This document shows positions 32,123 to 42,722 of a DNA stretch of 64,000 nt, in pieces. The translations under genes were made by a program, and so were the position numbers. Origin of the DNA: Superficieibacter electus (GTDB taxonomy: Bacteria; Pseudomonadota; Gammaproteobacteria; Enterobacterales; Enterobacteriaceae); assembly GCF_002915575.1 (NCBI RefSeq), contig NZ_PQGD01000010.1, positions 155,644-219,643 on the forward strand, read 5' to 3'. The notes under the pieces were generated by a model that searched no databases, had not been told where the DNA came from, and saw nothing but the letters and a program-made list of their open reading frames with translations. How positions within the stretch are numbered: the stretch's first letter is position 1; each line of letters opens with the position of its first letter.

Positions 32123-34837
32123 TCACGCCGGAGCGTCGGATAACGTCGCTCCGCTAACCAACGGCACACTGTTTTTTATCCGCAATAGCAGTTCGTGAAG
32201 CGCAAGAATGTCCCGCTGGGGAATAACAACGTTGAAGACCTGCTGTAAACGCGCCAGATGTTTTTGCAGGGTGATGAAAAGCCTGTCCTCAGGGAGAGCC
32301 AGATTATCCCCCTCTGGCTGACAAGTCACATCAGCGATTCGGTCAATCAGGCAGGCTACATGCATCGTCACCCCAATTAAAATATTGAATGTGTAGTGAA
32401 TATCATACAGCGCCTGTACCTGCGCATTGAATTTTTTAATTTCACTCAGCAGTCGCTGGCGGTCAACATGGTGGATAACTGAATTCAGTGCATCCTCCAG
32501 CAGGAAGTAATTCCGCTGCGACGCAATACAATGAATAAACCGCGTGATACCGCTGGCGGTGAATAATTCATCGCAGGCAAACTGTGGGATTTCGGTTGCC
32601 ACGGGTAGCAGGGAAATTAACGCGGCAATATGCCACTGCTCACCGATACCCAGTAAATATTCCTGAATGGCATCGGGCTGTTGCAGATTACAGGTTTTAA
32701 TCGCAATTTGCCCCTGCTGATCTTTCAACAGCGACTCAATTTTGTGATGCAGCACCACCGCTTTTTCCCCTGCGCTGCTGCATACAATGATCACCAGCTT
32801 TTTCATTTCATCCCGCTGTACGGGTGGACATTGTGCACAGGCATTACGCCGATTATCCTGCTGCTTCTCACTGTCGATCACAAGCAGATCCTGATAAATC
32901 GTATCCAGTTCCTTTCCGGCCAGCGCACCCTGGATGGCGTCAATAATGTGCATCGTGCTGACATAGGTAAACGTGCGGGTGCGCATGCCCAGCCGCTCGC
33001 GCACTTCATCGGCAAACATCTTTAATGAGCCCATGTCCACCAGAAACAGCACTTCGCTATGTGCGCTCTCCCCTTCCAGCAGGGTGATGATGTCTTCCAT
33101 CACCTCACATGTTTTTTTCTCCAGGGGAACGTCGAACGCGTTGGCATATTCTACGGCCAGTAACGCATGCGCCGTGGCCGTCATGGCGCTGGCAACCTGT
33201 GCCCCGTGGGCGGCAACGATAATTTTCACCTGCCGTTTCGCATTATTGCCATACTGCTGCTCCCAGGCGAAAAACTGCGCCAAAAAGCCCGCCTCATCGA
33301 TCGGCAAACGCACATCCGTCATTTTTTCGATGAGCTGTAATACGTCCAGCGCTACGTTGAATTCCTGGGGGTATTGCGTGCGGATTTTGTTAAGCTGCGG
33401 ATGCCGTATGATCCGGTTTTCTTTAATACGGCTTATGGCGTTTTCGAGGTGCGTGGCGAGACCATAGTATACTTTGTGGCTCAGTGGATAAGGCAACTTC
33501 TGAGTGCTTAAACTAATGACCTGCCCGGTCAGCGTTAACGTCTGTAAATCCACGACGTTATGTAGCGCGGCAGGATGATAATTTGTCAGCACCTGACGAA
33601 AATAGGCCAGCACATCTCTCTCCAGTGCCTTTTCAATATCCTGATCGCCGAGTCCTCGCATTTTCAGCTCGCTGGCGCGGCTGTCCATCCTCTCGTACAG
33701 CGTGTCATTATTCCCCGCTGGCACGATAATGCTCTGCTCATGGCCGGTAAACTCCAGGGCTTTATGATTTACCGCAGGCAACGTGCTCCACATTTCCCGG
33801 TGATGGGTATCAGAAATAAAATCCTCTTTCACATACCACGGTAAATGCTGTATACCGACACGCAGAGCGCCGGGGCTACTGGACTGATTCGCCGCATATG
33901 CCATCGCGCAGGCAAAGCGGATGTCTGATTTCAACTGACCCACATTATTCTTGCACTGGTAAGTTAACAGCGCGCGCAAAACGTTACCGGAAACGGTAAC
34001 GTGCTGTTTCAGGGTCGCTGATTCAATATTAAAAAAAGTCTGGATGAGTTGAAAACGCTCATGCGGGTCCCGTTCACGCAGCGGGGGCAGCATAATACTC
34101 ATGGCAAAGCGGCGCAAAAAAGTACTGAGTAACTGCGACTGAGTATCTTCCGTCGTCGCCGCGAAAATACGCACGCTGGCCGTGCGCGTGGCCTCGGCCT
34201 CACCCAGCCGTCGGTAGAGGCCTTTATCCATAAAAATAAAAAACATCTCCTGGCCTTCCGGCGGCAGGCGATGCACTTCATCAAGAAACAAAATACCATT
34301 CTGTGCCTGTTCAACCAGCCCGGGTTTATCCTCCACCGAACCGGTATAGGCCCCTTTACGGCAGCCGAAAATATGACTCAGAAGCAACTGGGGGTTATTA
34401 CTGTAGTCGGCACAGTTAAAAACGATGAAAGGCGCACTGGCCGCAAGAATGCCCATTTTTTTGCCCCAGCAGTGCAACATTTCAACGAACATTGACTTGC
34501 CGACGCCAGCCTCACCGAGGATCAACATATTCATGCCGTTCGGTGGATAGAGTATTGCGGCCCTGGCCTGACTGAACGCCTTGCGCAAGCTGCGATTACT
34601 GGTGAGAAACGTCGCCAGACTGGCATCGTCAACGTCATGCTTTTCGTTTGCTACCGCCGGGAAATAAAGCACTGGTTTGCCGCGCATTTTGCGGGCGCGG
34701 CCCTCTTTTACCAGTTGGTTGAGGTCGTTGCTGACATTGGAGCGCGCATAGCCAAGTCGGTTAGCAATCGCCAGTGCCGTCAGCCCTTGTTCACCCGCTT
34801 CCTGCTCCAGTAGCGTCCAGACCTCATCAATGCGCAT
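32123..34837 (-). CDS. LevR-family sigma-54 activator with PTS regulation domains
   Basis: The 904 residues run in this order: winged-helix DNA-binding domain (1-60; ALAIANRLGYARSNVSNDLN), AAA+ sigma-54 activator domain (about 75-330) with Walker A GEAGVGKS at 108-115, sigma-54 loop GAYTGS at 162-167 (usual GAFTGA) and Walker B ILFLDE at 182-187, first PRD, EIIA-mannose-like domain with a phosphorylatable His (VAAHGAQVAS), an EIIB-like segment (VIIVCSSAG) and a second PRD. PTS proteins phosphorylate such regulators to report sugar supply. It is co-transcribed with EIIA and EIIB, and two sigma-54 promoters flank the locus. Confidence 0.93.
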   Translation of the reverse strand: MRIDEVWTLLEQEAGEQGLTALAIANRLGYARSNVSNDLNQLVKEGRARKMRGKPVLYFPAVANEKHDVDDASLATFLTSNRSLRKAFSQARAAILYPPNGMNMLILGEAGVGKSMFVEMLHCWGKKMGILAASAPFIVFNCADYSNNPQLLLSHIFGCRKGAYTGSVEDKPGLVEQAQNGILFLDEVHRLPPEGQEMFFIFMDKGLYRRLGEAEATRTASVRIFAATTEDTQSQLLSTFLRRFAMSIMLPPLRERDPHERFQLIQTFFNIESATLKQHVTVSGNVLRALLTYQCKNNVGQLKSDIRFACAMAYAANQSSSPGALRVGIQHLPWYVKEDFISDTHHREMWSTLPAVNHKALEFTGHEQSIIVPAGNNDTLYERMDSRASELKMRGLGDQDIEKALERDVLAYFRQVLTNYHPAALHNVVDLQTLTLTGQVISLSTQKLPYPLSHKVYYGLATHLENAISRIKENRIIRHPQLNKIRTQYPQEFNVALDVLQLIEKMTDVRLPIDEAGFLAQFFAWEQQYGNNAKRQVKIIVAAHGAQVASAMTATAHALLAVEYANAFDVPLEKKTCEVMEDIITLLEGESAHSEVLFLVDMGSLKMFADEVRERLGMRTRTFTYVSTMHIIDAIQGALAGKELDTIYQDLLVIDSEKQQDNRRNACAQCPPVQRDEMKKLVIIVCSSAGEKAVVLHHKIESLLKDQQGQIAIKTCNLQQPDAIQEYLLGIGEQWHIAALISLLPVATEIPQFACDELFTASGITRFIHCIASQRNYFLLEDALNSVIHHVDRQRLLSEIKKFNAQVQALYDIHYTFNILIGVTMHVACLIDRIADVTCQPEGDNLALPEDRLFITLQKHLARLQQVFNVVIPQRDILALHELLLRIKNSVPLVSGATLSDAPA

Positions 34838-34860
34838 CCCTGCCTCCTTTGTGGCCTCAA

Positions 34861-35154
34861 CTACAGTTCCAGTGCCTGTTCAACGACATGCTTCCCGTTC
34901 ATCGTGCCGTAGTCGAGACCGCTAATAATCATTTGCTTAATGTGCGGCCACTTCTCTTTGAAATCTTTCTCAAGAAATGAGATTTGCGGAGCCAGCAACA
35001 GAATGTCGGTGCTGGTGGCGTATTCGACAAAATTGTTCGCCGATGTCGCCCTGATTTGTGCGTCTATATTGAGCTCAAGACAAGCCGCTTTCATTTTATT
35101 GACCATAACGCTGGTGGAAAATCCGCCCGCGCATAACAACGTGATTTGCAGCAT
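34861..35154 (-). CDS. PTS EIIB component, lactose/cellobiose class
   Basis: The 97-residue single EIIB domain begins MLQITLLCAGGFSTSVMVNKM. Cys8 in the P-loop CAGGFSTS is the phosphate carrier. It transfers phosphate from the EIIA to the incoming sugar at the EIIC. The start at 35154 is chosen for the good AAGGAG site; the longer frame would overlap the EIIA gene. It lies between EIIA (28 bp) and the activator (23 bp). Confidence 0.93.
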   Translation of the reverse strand: MLQITLLCAGGFSTSVMVNKMKAACLELNIDAQIRATSANNFVEYATSTDILLLAPQISFLEKDFKEKWPHIKQMIISGLDYGTMNGKHVVEQALEL

Positions 35155-35182
35155 ATAATGTCTCCTTGAAGATTTTTGCGAT

Positions 35183-35497
35183 TCAGGCATATTTTTTTAT
35201 CTGTATCGATACAAGGTCATTGATGGTAATAGCGTTCATTAAATGATCCTGGGCGTGGATCATTAGCAGCGACACCGGGTGATGGATGCCTCTGGCTTCA
35301 TCTTCAATCAGACGGGTTTGGGTTTTGTGCGCCTCGCGCAAAGCCAGCTCCGCCGCCGACAGTCGCGCGCGCGCCTCAACCAGGTTACCTTCACCCGCCA
35401 GCGATAACGCCTGAAGGCTCTGACTCCGGGCCTCGCCGGCGTTAACAATAATACTCAGAACGATCTCTTCAAGATCGAGGGCCGTTGCTGTAGTCAC
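35183..35497 (-). CDS. PTS EIIA component, lactose/cellobiose class
   Basis: The 104-residue three-helix protein of the LacF/ChbA type has LEEIVLSIIVNAGEARSQSLQAL at its start and the phospho-His in LLMIHAQDHLMNAITINDL. It accepts phosphate from HPr. The start is taken as GTG at 35497, after AAGGA with 9-bp spacing; no ATG fits. It is the first gene of the EIIA-EIIB-activator operon, which has its own sigma-54 promoter 35 bp upstream. Confidence 0.9.
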   Translation of the reverse strand: MTTATALDLEEIVLSIIVNAGEARSQSLQALSLAGEGNLVEARARLSAAELALREAHKTQTRLIEDEARGIHHPVSLLMIHAQDHLMNAITINDLVSIQIKKYA

Positions 35498-35531
35498 AAT
35501 CCATATCCTTCTGTTAAATACACAGAGGAAT

Positions 35532-35547
35532 AGCAATAAGCAGGCCA
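35532..35547 (-). promoter_or_regulatory. Sigma-54 (-24/-12) promoter of the EIIA-EIIB-activator operon
   Basis: On the minus strand TGGCCTG-CTTA-TTGCT keeps the invariant GG and GC with correct spacing and matches 5 of 7 bases of the -24 element. It lies about 35 bp before the EIIA start and leaves room for its ribosome-binding site. Confidence 0.82.
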
Positions 35548-35595
35548 GAAGTTAAAAGGTTTATTTTTCAGCAACAAAGGAGAGATGATGGGGAT

Positions 35596-35611
35596 GTGTT
35601 TAGACGTGTTT
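35596..35611 (-). promoter_or_regulatory. Candidate activator-binding site (UAS) of the EIIA operon
   Basis: On the minus strand AAACAC-N6-ACAC, centred 69.5 bp before the -12 G of its sigma-54 promoter, mirrors the motif upstream of the EIIC promoter (29310-29325). Confidence 0.6.
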
Positions 35612-35620
35612 TATCAGAGT

Positions 35621-35651
35621 GCAAAGGCTGGCGGCGTTCGCCAGCCTTTGC
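35621..35651 (-). terminator. Hairpin terminator of the yfa operon
   Basis: GCAAAGGCTGGCG (35621-35633) pairs perfectly with CGCCAGCCTTTGC (35639-35651), 11 bp after the yfaP stop. There is only a TTT inside the stem end and no long T-run. It insulates the yfa genes from the PTS promoter region. Confidence 0.7.
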
Positions 35652-35662
35652 ACTGCGTTTGA

Positions 35663-36448
35663 TTACCAGTTAAAACTTTTCACCAGCGTCAGCTCTCCTG
35701 CTTCGCGCATCGGCACAATAAAGGTTTCCTGCTTTTCATTTGCCGATCCTTCGTCGGTAATAATGCTCAACTGTGCCGTGGTAAGTTCGGTTTCGCTTCG
35801 TCCGCCAAAGTAATTAACATATACCAGATAGCGCCCCTTCAGCGGCGCAGGCATGGCGAAGATTTCCGGCCCATAGCCGGTGGTGACGTCAATATCCAGC
35901 GCACCGCCATTATTCAATGCCTGATTACCGTACCAGGCATGTTCACCATCCGGCGTAATGACGTGCATATCCAGATCGGTATTATCCGTATCCCATGACA
36001 GCACCAGCCGCAGGCGGGCGCGGATAGCCCCTGTCCCCGGCGTCGAATAAAACTGCACCCGATTACGGCTGTTACCATCAGGACTCACCACCTCAATACT
36101 GTTGCTGCCTTCCGAAAAAATATAGGGACGGGCAAAGGAGCCATCAGTTTCCACACGCTGCGGCATACTGACGCCGTTTACCACCAGTCGGCCGGGGACC
36201 TTTTTACCGGACGGGGTGAAATTTTTAATCTGCCCCCGGATCTGCGCGGAGATGTTTTGGTCGCTGGCCATATTGACGGTTGACGCCGGATAGTTTACCG
36301 ACTGCGAGAACGATGCATTGTCGCCTTCTGCAGCATGCCAGCCGGACAACGGAGCATCGATTTGCACCTCCTGAACGCCCGTACTGTCGGCCAGCGTCGA
36401 AAGCGATACCAATAACAACGGGAACAAAATAGGTGACATTGTACGCAT
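35663..36448 (-). CDS. yfaP: YfaP, DUF2135 exported protein
   Basis: The 261 residues have a signal peptide (SPILFPLLLVSLSTLA) and a beta-rich region ending in the DUF2135 domain (LVLSWDTDNTDLDMHVITPDGEHAWYG; YVNYFGGR). The D-x-D-x-H pattern suggests a metal-stabilised beta-sandwich. Function is unknown. It is the last gene of yfaA-T-S-Q-P and starts 4 bp after yfaQ. In E. coli the same cluster lies elsewhere on the chromosome. Confidence 0.9.
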   Translation of the reverse strand: MRTMSPILFPLLLVSLSTLADSTGVQEVQIDAPLSGWHAAEGDNASFSQSVNYPASTVNMASDQNISAQIRGQIKNFTPSGKKVPGRLVVNGVSMPQRVETDGSFARPYIFSEGSNSIEVVSPDGNSRNRVQFYSTPGTGAIRARLRLVLSWDTDNTDLDMHVITPDGEHAWYGNQALNNGGALDIDVTTGYGPEIFAMPAPLKGRYLVYVNYFGGRSETELTTAQLSIITDEGSANEKQETFIVPMREAGELTLVKSFNW

Positions 36449-36452
36449 AGCA

Positions 36453-38102
36453 TTAGTCCATTAATAAATGACGGGCCAGGTTTTCCACGTAAGACTCATC
36501 CAGCCCGGAAGGATAACCATCGAAGGCCAGATGCAAGTATTCGTGTGCTAAATCAAGCCGGTCCTGAAGCGTAAAGAAATTGCGAATATACAGGCGCTTT
36601 TGCTGCCTGTCGGTAAATGGAAAACCAGAAACCAGTTTGCAAACCGCAAAGGCAGGCGGCTCGCTGTAACCAGGCTCCGGGTTCAGTTGTGTACGCCACT
36701 GCTCCATTTTTGCCACTAGCCAGCGTTTTGCCTCCGGCATCGGCTGGCAGGTGGCTTGCGGGTCGTCCCAGCGACTCAGACTGGCATCCGGGAAGGCAGC
36801 AGAAAGAATCGCATCTACGCGTTGCCCTCTTTCTGCCTGCTCGCGCGCCATTTGCCATGAGAGCAACCCCGTCGCGGCGCGGTCTCTGTGATAATTAACC
36901 GCTCTTCCGGCGAGGATCATATCCTGCGTCCAGGCCGTGACCTCACGCGAGGCGCGGCTGGCGGGCGACGGCGAGACACGCTGGCTTGCGCTGCTGTCAT
37001 TGATGACGAGACAGTCTCCCTCACGCTGCGCGTTTTGCAGTAAATAACTACGGATGACGATGGTCATCGCTTTTGCCGCCTCCAGCGGCGTCGCTGCCGC
37101 CTCGCGATCCAGCACTCTGGCAACGTACTCTTCACGATCAAGATGCGCCTGAAGGCGTGGCACGCCCTTCTCGGTCAGCAACATCGTTTCGCCGTTACTC
37201 ACCAGGCTAATATGATTGCCATTACTGAACGTCACCCGATAACGTCCGTACAGAGGACCCGTTGTGATGCTACGTGTGGTGTTTTCTTTGACGACTGACT
37301 GCACCGGGTAACGGGCGAACAGATGCACCTGCACGCACTGACCGCTGGCGACACCTGACGACACAGGTAAAAACTGATCCAATACTGACGCATAGCGCAT
37401 CAGTACCGTTTTACTGGTGCCGCTGCCGCCTGCCCATACCGGCGTACCGTCGGTCAGCCAACCGGCGAATCCTCCCCGCCGGGCCTGCGTTTCATCGCCG
37501 GAAAACCAGCTCCAGGTTTTCACCCGTAGCCGTCCCCCGAGCGCGGCGGCAAGCCCCTCTTTCGTACCATCCAGCATCACATCCAGCAACACGGTCCGGG
37601 CTTTTTGCTGTGCGGGCAAGACGGCTAACGAATCGAGTAGCGCGCTGACCCCAACCTGCGTTTGCGGCTGTAATGAGGAAAGCGAGAGCGCCCACGATGG
37701 GCCGTTGTGCTGACGCCAGTACGCTTCCCATGCGCGGGCATCAATATGTAACCGCGAGGGTGCAAAATAAAGCCCACAGGAGCGGACCAGTGCTGTATCA
37801 CGCGTGATACGCTCTCCAGGATGGCAGCAATAAACCTCCCCGACGTCCTGCCCCTGACACTGATAAGGCTGCTCCGGCTGATGGGTATCTTCAAGCCAGG
37901 CGTAAACATACAGTTTCCATACGCTCCCCAGCGGCGTGAGCATCTTTTCCGCCAGGGGCATTGCGCGTGTTACGCCCGCCGTGGTTAAGGTATAAAGCTG
38001 GTTTCCCTGAGCCTCGCGTAGCGCCAGTTGCAGTGCAGGCTCCTCTGCCGTTGCCAGCAAGGGAAGAAAACACAGTAGACATAGCGTGCCGGACCACTTC
38101 AT
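36453..38102 (-). CDS. yfaQ: YfaQ, DUF2300 exported protein
   Basis: The 549 residues have a signal peptide (GTLCLLCFLPLLATA) and then a region with a beta-lactamase/D,D-transpeptidase-like beginning (PLGSVWKLYVYAWLEDT, where S-x-x-K is the pattern of penicillin-binding folds). An SpoIID-like middle segment (IVIRSYLLQNAQREGDC) and a C-terminal zinc-peptidase-like HEYLHLAFDGYPSG follow. These resemblances are my reading of motifs. The start abuts the yfaS stop (TAAATG). Confidence 0.88.
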   Translation of the reverse strand: MKWSGTLCLLCFLPLLATAEEPALQLALREAQGNQLYTLTTAGVTRAMPLAEKMLTPLGSVWKLYVYAWLEDTHQPEQPYQCQGQDVGEVYCCHPGERITRDTALVRSCGLYFAPSRLHIDARAWEAYWRQHNGPSWALSLSSLQPQTQVGVSALLDSLAVLPAQQKARTVLLDVMLDGTKEGLAAALGGRLRVKTWSWFSGDETQARRGGFAGWLTDGTPVWAGGSGTSKTVLMRYASVLDQFLPVSSGVASGQCVQVHLFARYPVQSVVKENTTRSITTGPLYGRYRVTFSNGNHISLVSNGETMLLTEKGVPRLQAHLDREEYVARVLDREAAATPLEAAKAMTIVIRSYLLQNAQREGDCLVINDSSASQRVSPSPASRASREVTAWTQDMILAGRAVNYHRDRAATGLLSWQMAREQAERGQRVDAILSAAFPDASLSRWDDPQATCQPMPEAKRWLVAKMEQWRTQLNPEPGYSEPPAFAVCKLVSGFPFTDRQQKRLYIRNFFTLQDRLDLAHEYLHLAFDGYPSGLDESYVENLARHLLMD

Positions 38103-41100
38103 TTATTTCACCCGCATCTTAGTCCAGTCTGTATTCGGTGCCAGGCTCTGCTGATCCGTGGCGTAGCTGCGGATATAGCGAGCGGGAGGCAATACAAATT
38201 GCCCTTTTTGCGAGAAGCGCAGCAAATGACGGAAGGTTACGGTTCCGCTCAACGACTTCACGGGGATCATGTACGCCAGTTCGCTCGTTTCATTGCGCGC
38301 TTTTTCCAGCGCTGCCCCCTGCTGGTCTTTCGCCCCCGGTTTGCTGACGGAAATGCCCCAGGTGGTGCGTTCCACATCCGCTCCCGGTGGGAGCGGGACT
38401 TCAACCTGCCCATAACGTAGCGGTGATGCCTGCTCGCTGGTCAGCGTAATTTCATCAAGATAGAGCGCGTCACTGTCAATTTCATCATCGATGACGGGTT
38501 GCAGGATAAAGCTCATGGCGCTCTCGCCTGCCACCAGTTTGAATAAATGACGTTCGATGTTCACCCCCGGCATATTTTGCTGCGCATTGTCAGCCGGTGC
38601 GCGCCAGCGGATCTGCACATTGAGTGGCATTGCATCATCAGGTAGCGAGATGACCTCGGGCACATCCTGCCCGCTCCAGCGCCAGAACTCGCCACCATTT
38701 GCCGCATAGCGCTTCGCCCATGCGCCCGCAGGCGCGGGAAGGGCTACCGCAGGCACGGTATTCATGTATGTCGCCAACCAGTTCAGTGCCAGTGCACGAT
38801 CCATGCCCGACTGCTGCGCGGTTAAGCTGCGAAGAATAGCGGCCGCCTGAGCGGCATCGCCGTTGCCGCTGAGCAAGACCACCGTGCGTGCCAGCGGCTG
38901 AGCGCTATCCGCCGCCAGACGCAGCGCAGCCGCCTGCGCCGCCTGGCTGCCAACGGAAGTCAGATTCGCTTTTTTCAGCAGCGTCGAGGTTAATACGCTC
39001 GCTACCGCATCCCCCAACGCCGAGTCGGGTTGCCAGAGGATCAGGCTATCATCCGGCGCAAGATTGTCATCACCGTTTTGCGCTGAACGGCTGGCCAGGG
39101 TTTCGTCCAGCCCCTTCAGCAGACTTTTCACCGGCAACCCCATTTCCTGCGCCCAGGCCAGCACCAGCGCCCGATGAAGCAGCGGCATCGTGTTGGCCTG
39201 CCCGGCATAGCTGTCCAGCATATGCTGCCAGTATTCAGGTGATTGAGGTACCCCTAACGCTTGGCTGGCCTGCCAGTCGGCGTACCATGCCCAGGCGGTC
39301 AACAGCGCGCTGCTATCTTCACTGTCACCCCACCAGGCGAAACGCGCGTCCGGTCCTGCCAGTTGCATCAGACGCAGGCGGTTGTTTTGCATCATCTGAC
39401 GCAAATCGGCGGCGGCGGCACCGTCATGAGTGGGCAATGAACGCCATGCCAGACTCAAGGGAATCAGACGGCTGGCAGTATTGACTACGCCGCCATAAGG
39501 TTCATCAATAAGCTCATCAAGATTATTACGGAAAATATCCTGCACCGTGTCACTGCTTTGCAGACGAATGTTGCGCGCATGTGCCGGCAGTTCTAGCAGG
39601 TTATCTCCGCCGCTTAGCAGCACGTTTTTCTGCTCATCGACCCACCAGGCATTATGAATAAATGCTATCTGCGCGCTGATGCCATCCTGCCTCTGGCCGT
39701 TCTGCCACAGCTCGGCACTGAACAGACCGGACTGCTGAATCGACTGGGCCAGAGGAATATAGTTTGCGCCCTGATGAAGCGTCAGCGGCTTACGCTGCTC
39801 TTGTCCGGCAAAATGTGTGACCAGCTCAGCGGCGGCGTTATCCTGCTGGCTGAAGATAAACAGCCCGGCGTCAGGTTTATCTCCTTCACGGAACACCGTC
39901 GGCATGCTCAGTTTCATGTAGAGATTTTTTTCCGAGCGCAGGAACGACTGACTTTGCCCTACCAGGCCGTCAGCATTCATTCCCCTGGCGGTAATACGCC
40001 AGCGGGTCAGGGAATCCGGCATCAGGAAAGTAAAGTGCGCCTTGCCTTGTTTGTCCGTCGTCAGCGATGGCAGCCAGGCGGCGGTATCAACCTCTTCCCG
40101 GCGCGGACGTTCCAGCATTTTTACCCGCCGCTCGCTGCGGTTGGTCGCACCCGGCGTCGTGGGTTCGCTGGAGAGTGCCTGATCGTAAGTAATGAACGAT
40201 AAACTGGAGCTGGTGCGCACATTGTCACGTCCCAGCGGGTAGAAAAATTTGCCGATATCCGGGGCGATTTCCGGCTGTAGCGCATAGATCATTTCATCCA
40301 CCACGCTAACCGTCAACTGCGCAGAAACCGGTTTGCCTTTAAGCAGCGTAGTGAGTTCAACATTGACCAGCTCACCTGGCTGGTAGTGAGTTTTATCGGT
40401 TTTTACCTGTAGATCCAGGTGCGGCGTCGCCACTTTAATGCCAGCGTTCTGGAAACTGTACTGGCCGTGACGAGTATAAAGCACTGAAAAGGTCATATTC
40501 GGCGCAAAGGCTTCAGCAACCGGGACCAGGGCAATGTACTGGGTATCATTCAGACGCTGTAGCGTCAGCCAACTGGCAGGACGTGAGAGCAGCGACTGTT
40601 TCTCGACCCTATCGCGCTCCAGGGTTAGCAGCGCTTCTTGTACCGGCTCGGGAAACGTAATGAGCATTTTCGCCGTCTCACCCGGCTGGTACTGGGTTTT
40701 ATCGGGCGTGATGTCAATGGTGCCAGTCTGCGCCTGACTGCCGGTGCCGCTGACGATATGACTGATACCGCCGATGATTAAATCGTCTTTATCGCGCAGC
40801 GTCAGCGTGTAGTTACCTGGTTTATCAAACCGCACGGTGAACGATTTCCCGTTTGCAGAGACACTCCCGCGTTGCGTGGCGCGATCCTCAAGACGGACCC
40901 ACTCGTACTGCGCGGGTTTTGGCCCTGCGCCATCGAGTAGCGAATAGTGAAAAGCGACATCGTCACCGGCCTGGCTGAACCGGGAAGTCGTTTGCAGGGC
41001 ATAGTGCGCTTGTCCACGTTCAATAAGGATCTCTTTGGTCGAATTGACCCGATACGCCGCGCCGTCACTGGCAGAAATGGTTAACAAATAACGGCTTGGT

Positions 41101-42722
41101 TTGTCTGCGGCGGGCAGATTTATCGCCACGCGCCCCGCCTCATCGGACACCATGTCGCTACTGGAGAGCTCTATCGGAAAGCGCCCTGCATAGCGCAGAT
41201 CGTTGCCAACCATCGACAATTGCTGCGATCGCAGGCTTAACTGGACACGCGCTCCTTTTACGGCTTTACCATCGGGATAAAGCAGTTGCAGATGACCCTG
41301 CACCGCGTCCCCGGTTTTGAACTCTTTTTTATCCAGCGTTAGCGCCACTTCAAAGTGCGGTTTAATATAGCTCGCGACCCGAAACGCGCTGCTGTAAAGA
41401 TGATTGCGGTACGCCAGGCGGAGTTCATAGCCGCCGGATACGGCGTTGTCAGGCAAGCGGAAGCTGGTCTGCCCGCCACTGCGCCCATCAAGGGTTATCT
41501 TCTGCGATTGCAGCACGCTGCCATTGGCATCAATCACAGAGAGCGTCGCGGGGGCACCGGTAATGGCCGATGAATGCAGCGCATCGTGGAATTCGCGCCC
41601 CAGTACTTTCACATCGACCCGATCGCCCGCACGATAAAGCGGTCGGTCGGTAAAGACGTACAACCGGGTATTATAAATTTCACTGTCGTAATAGAAGTTT
41701 TCTGAGACGAAAACGCCACCCTCTGCGTCTTTACCCAGAATGTACGACCGCTCCGGCGAAATATGTTTCAGCTTCAGAGCACCCTCATTGTCCGTCTTAC
41801 CGCTGGCTAATATCCCCAGTCCGTCCGTCCACAGAATGTCCGTACCGGGTTTCACGTCGCCGTTGGTTTTTCCGGCCGTCCACACCAGCAGATCGTTGCC
41901 AGAGACTTTACTGAGCGCCACAGTATTAGAAACGAAAACCACGGTTGTGGCCCGATATTTGCCGATCATAGCTTCAACGAGATAAAGCCCCGGTTCCAGC
42001 TTGCCGAGCGGAATATAAACGTTGCCCGGTTGCGCCTGTACAAAGTTACTGGACGATCCTTCCAGTTCAACGCCTTTTGGCGGCTGGATAGGGATAGCGC
42101 TCCACAACGGATAGCGAAATTGCTCAACCAGCGGATATTTTTTCAACGGTGAGAACAGGTTCGTCTGAACATACTGCGAGGGTTTCGTTATGGCATTGCC
42201 GAGCTGTAATTCTGGCAGCGCCTGCGTTACCTTCTGGCGAGACTGCGAGGAAAACGAACGTTGCATAACGCGGCGAGATTTTCCGTACCAGTTGTCCCAC
42301 AGAAAGGTGAGCGTGTTTGCCAGCCCGTCGCCTAAGTACTGCGGTTGAACAACGATGCGATGCAGGTTTTTCTGCTGACGCAGAAAGGCCAGCGGATCGG
42401 GAATGCGATAGAGGCGAATATCGGCTCCACCATACTCCTCCATACGGTAACGCTGGTAATCGCGGCCGGGAGCTTCAAGTCTGACTTTGGCTTCTTCCGT
42501 ATTGGTAAAACTGCTATCGGCCAGCAGAAAAAAACTGTCTCCTGTCGGTGATGAATAACCGCTGTCGGGAAGCTCCTCACCGGCATGGGCACATGGAACC
42601 CCCAGCGCCGTTGCGATCAGCAGGGGAAGACAAAGGCGGGAAAAACGCTGCCCGCCTATCGCGCCAGAAAGTTTAAGCGATAAACGCCAATGAAATTGGG
42701 GTTTGAGTCGTTGGGTATCCAT
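38103..42722 (-). CDS. yfaS: YfaS, large bacterial alpha-2-macroglobulin without thioester
   Basis: The 1539 residues (from MDTQRLKPQ) have a signal peptide ending near PCAHA and then repeated MG (macroglobulin) beta-sandwich domains ([35 protein letters not shown]), a bait-like Gly/Thr/Arg-rich stretch, the A2M family domain ([31 protein letters not shown]) and a helical toroid. The C-x-E-Q thioester is absent: the site reads [18 protein letters not shown] see no cysteine after the signal peptide. Such proteins trap proteases non-covalently in the periplasm. The reading frame continues to 42737 (MERYP), and either start overlaps yfaT. Confidence 0.93.
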   Translation of the reverse strand: MDTQRLKPQFHWRLSLKLSGAIGGQRFSRLCLPLLIATALGVPCAHAGEELPDSGYSSPTGDSFFLLADSSFTNTEEAKVRLEAPGRDYQRYRMEEYGGADIRLYRIPDPLAFLRQQKNLHRIVVQPQYLGDGLANTLTFLWDNWYGKSRRVMQRSFSSQSRQKVTQALPELQLGNAITKPSQYVQTNLFSPLKKYPLVEQFRYPLWSAIPIQPPKGVELEGSSSNFVQAQPGNVYIPLGKLEPGLYLVEAMIGKYRATTVVFVSNTVALSKVSGNDLLVWTAGKTNGDVKPGTDILWTDGLGILASGKTDNEGALKLKHISPERSYILGKDAEGGVFVSENFYYDSEIYNTRLYVFTDRPLYRAGDRVDVKVLGREFHDALHSSAITGAPATLSVIDANGSVLQSQKITLDGRSGGQTSFRLPDNAVSGGYELRLAYRNHLYSSAFRVASYIKPHFEVALTLDKKEFKTGDAVQGHLQLLYPDGKAVKGARVQLSLRSQQLSMVGNDLRYAGRFPIELSSSDMVSDEAGRVAINLPAADKPSRYLLTISASDGAAYRVNSTKEILIERGQAHYALQTTSRFSQAGDDVAFHYSLLDGAGPKPAQYEWVRLEDRATQRGSVSANGKSFTVRFDKPGNYTLTLRDKDDLIIGGISHIVSGTGSQAQTGTIDITPDKTQYQPGETAKMLITFPEPVQEALLTLERDRVEKQSLLSRPASWLTLQRLNDTQYIALVPVAEAFAPNMTFSVLYTRHGQYSFQNAGIKVATPHLDLQVKTDKTHYQPGELVNVELTTLLKGKPVSAQLTVSVVDEMIYALQPEIAPDIGKFFYPLGRDNVRTSSSLSFITYDQALSSEPTTPGATNRSERRVKMLERPRREEVDTAAWLPSLTTDKQGKAHFTFLMPDSLTRWRITARGMNADGLVGQSQSFLRSEKNLYMKLSMPTVFREGDKPDAGLFIFSQQDNAAAELVTHFAGQEQRKPLTLHQGANYIPLAQSIQQSGLFSAELWQNGQRQDGISAQIAFIHNAWWVDEQKNVLLSGGDNLLELPAHARNIRLQSSDTVQDIFRNNLDELIDEPYGGVVNTASRLIPLSLAWRSLPTHDGAAAADLRQMMQNNRLRLMQLAGPDARFAWWGDSEDSSALLTAWAWYADWQASQALGVPQSPEYWQHMLDSYAGQANTMPLLHRALVLAWAQEMGLPVKSLLKGLDETLASRSAQNGDDNLAPDDSLILWQPDSALGDAVASVLTSTLLKKANLTSVGSQAAQAAALRLAADSAQPLARTVVLLSGNGDAAQAAAILRSLTAQQSGMDRALALNWLATYMNTVPAVALPAPAGAWAKRYAANGGEFWRWSGQDVPEVISLPDDAMPLNVQIRWRAPADNAQQNMPGVNIERHLFKLVAGESAMSFILQPVIDDEIDSDALYLDEITLTSEQASPLRYGQVEVPLPPGADVERTTWGISVSKPGAKDQQGAALEKARNETSELAYMIPVKSLSGTVTFRHLLRFSQKGQFVLPPARYIRSYATDQQSLAPNTDWTKMRVK

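Noticed and set aside
40000-42600. Numerous antisense open frames of 60-180 codons over yfaS and over other large genes such as cheA and the LevR-like activator.
   Set aside because: They mirror the codon pattern of the real gene on the other strand, lack ribosome-binding sites and resemble no protein family.
38103-42722. Expected thioester motif C-x-E-Q in the large alpha-2-macroglobulin.
   Set aside because: The corresponding segment reads GGVVNTASR and no Cys was seen after the signal peptide, so covalent trapping is not claimed.
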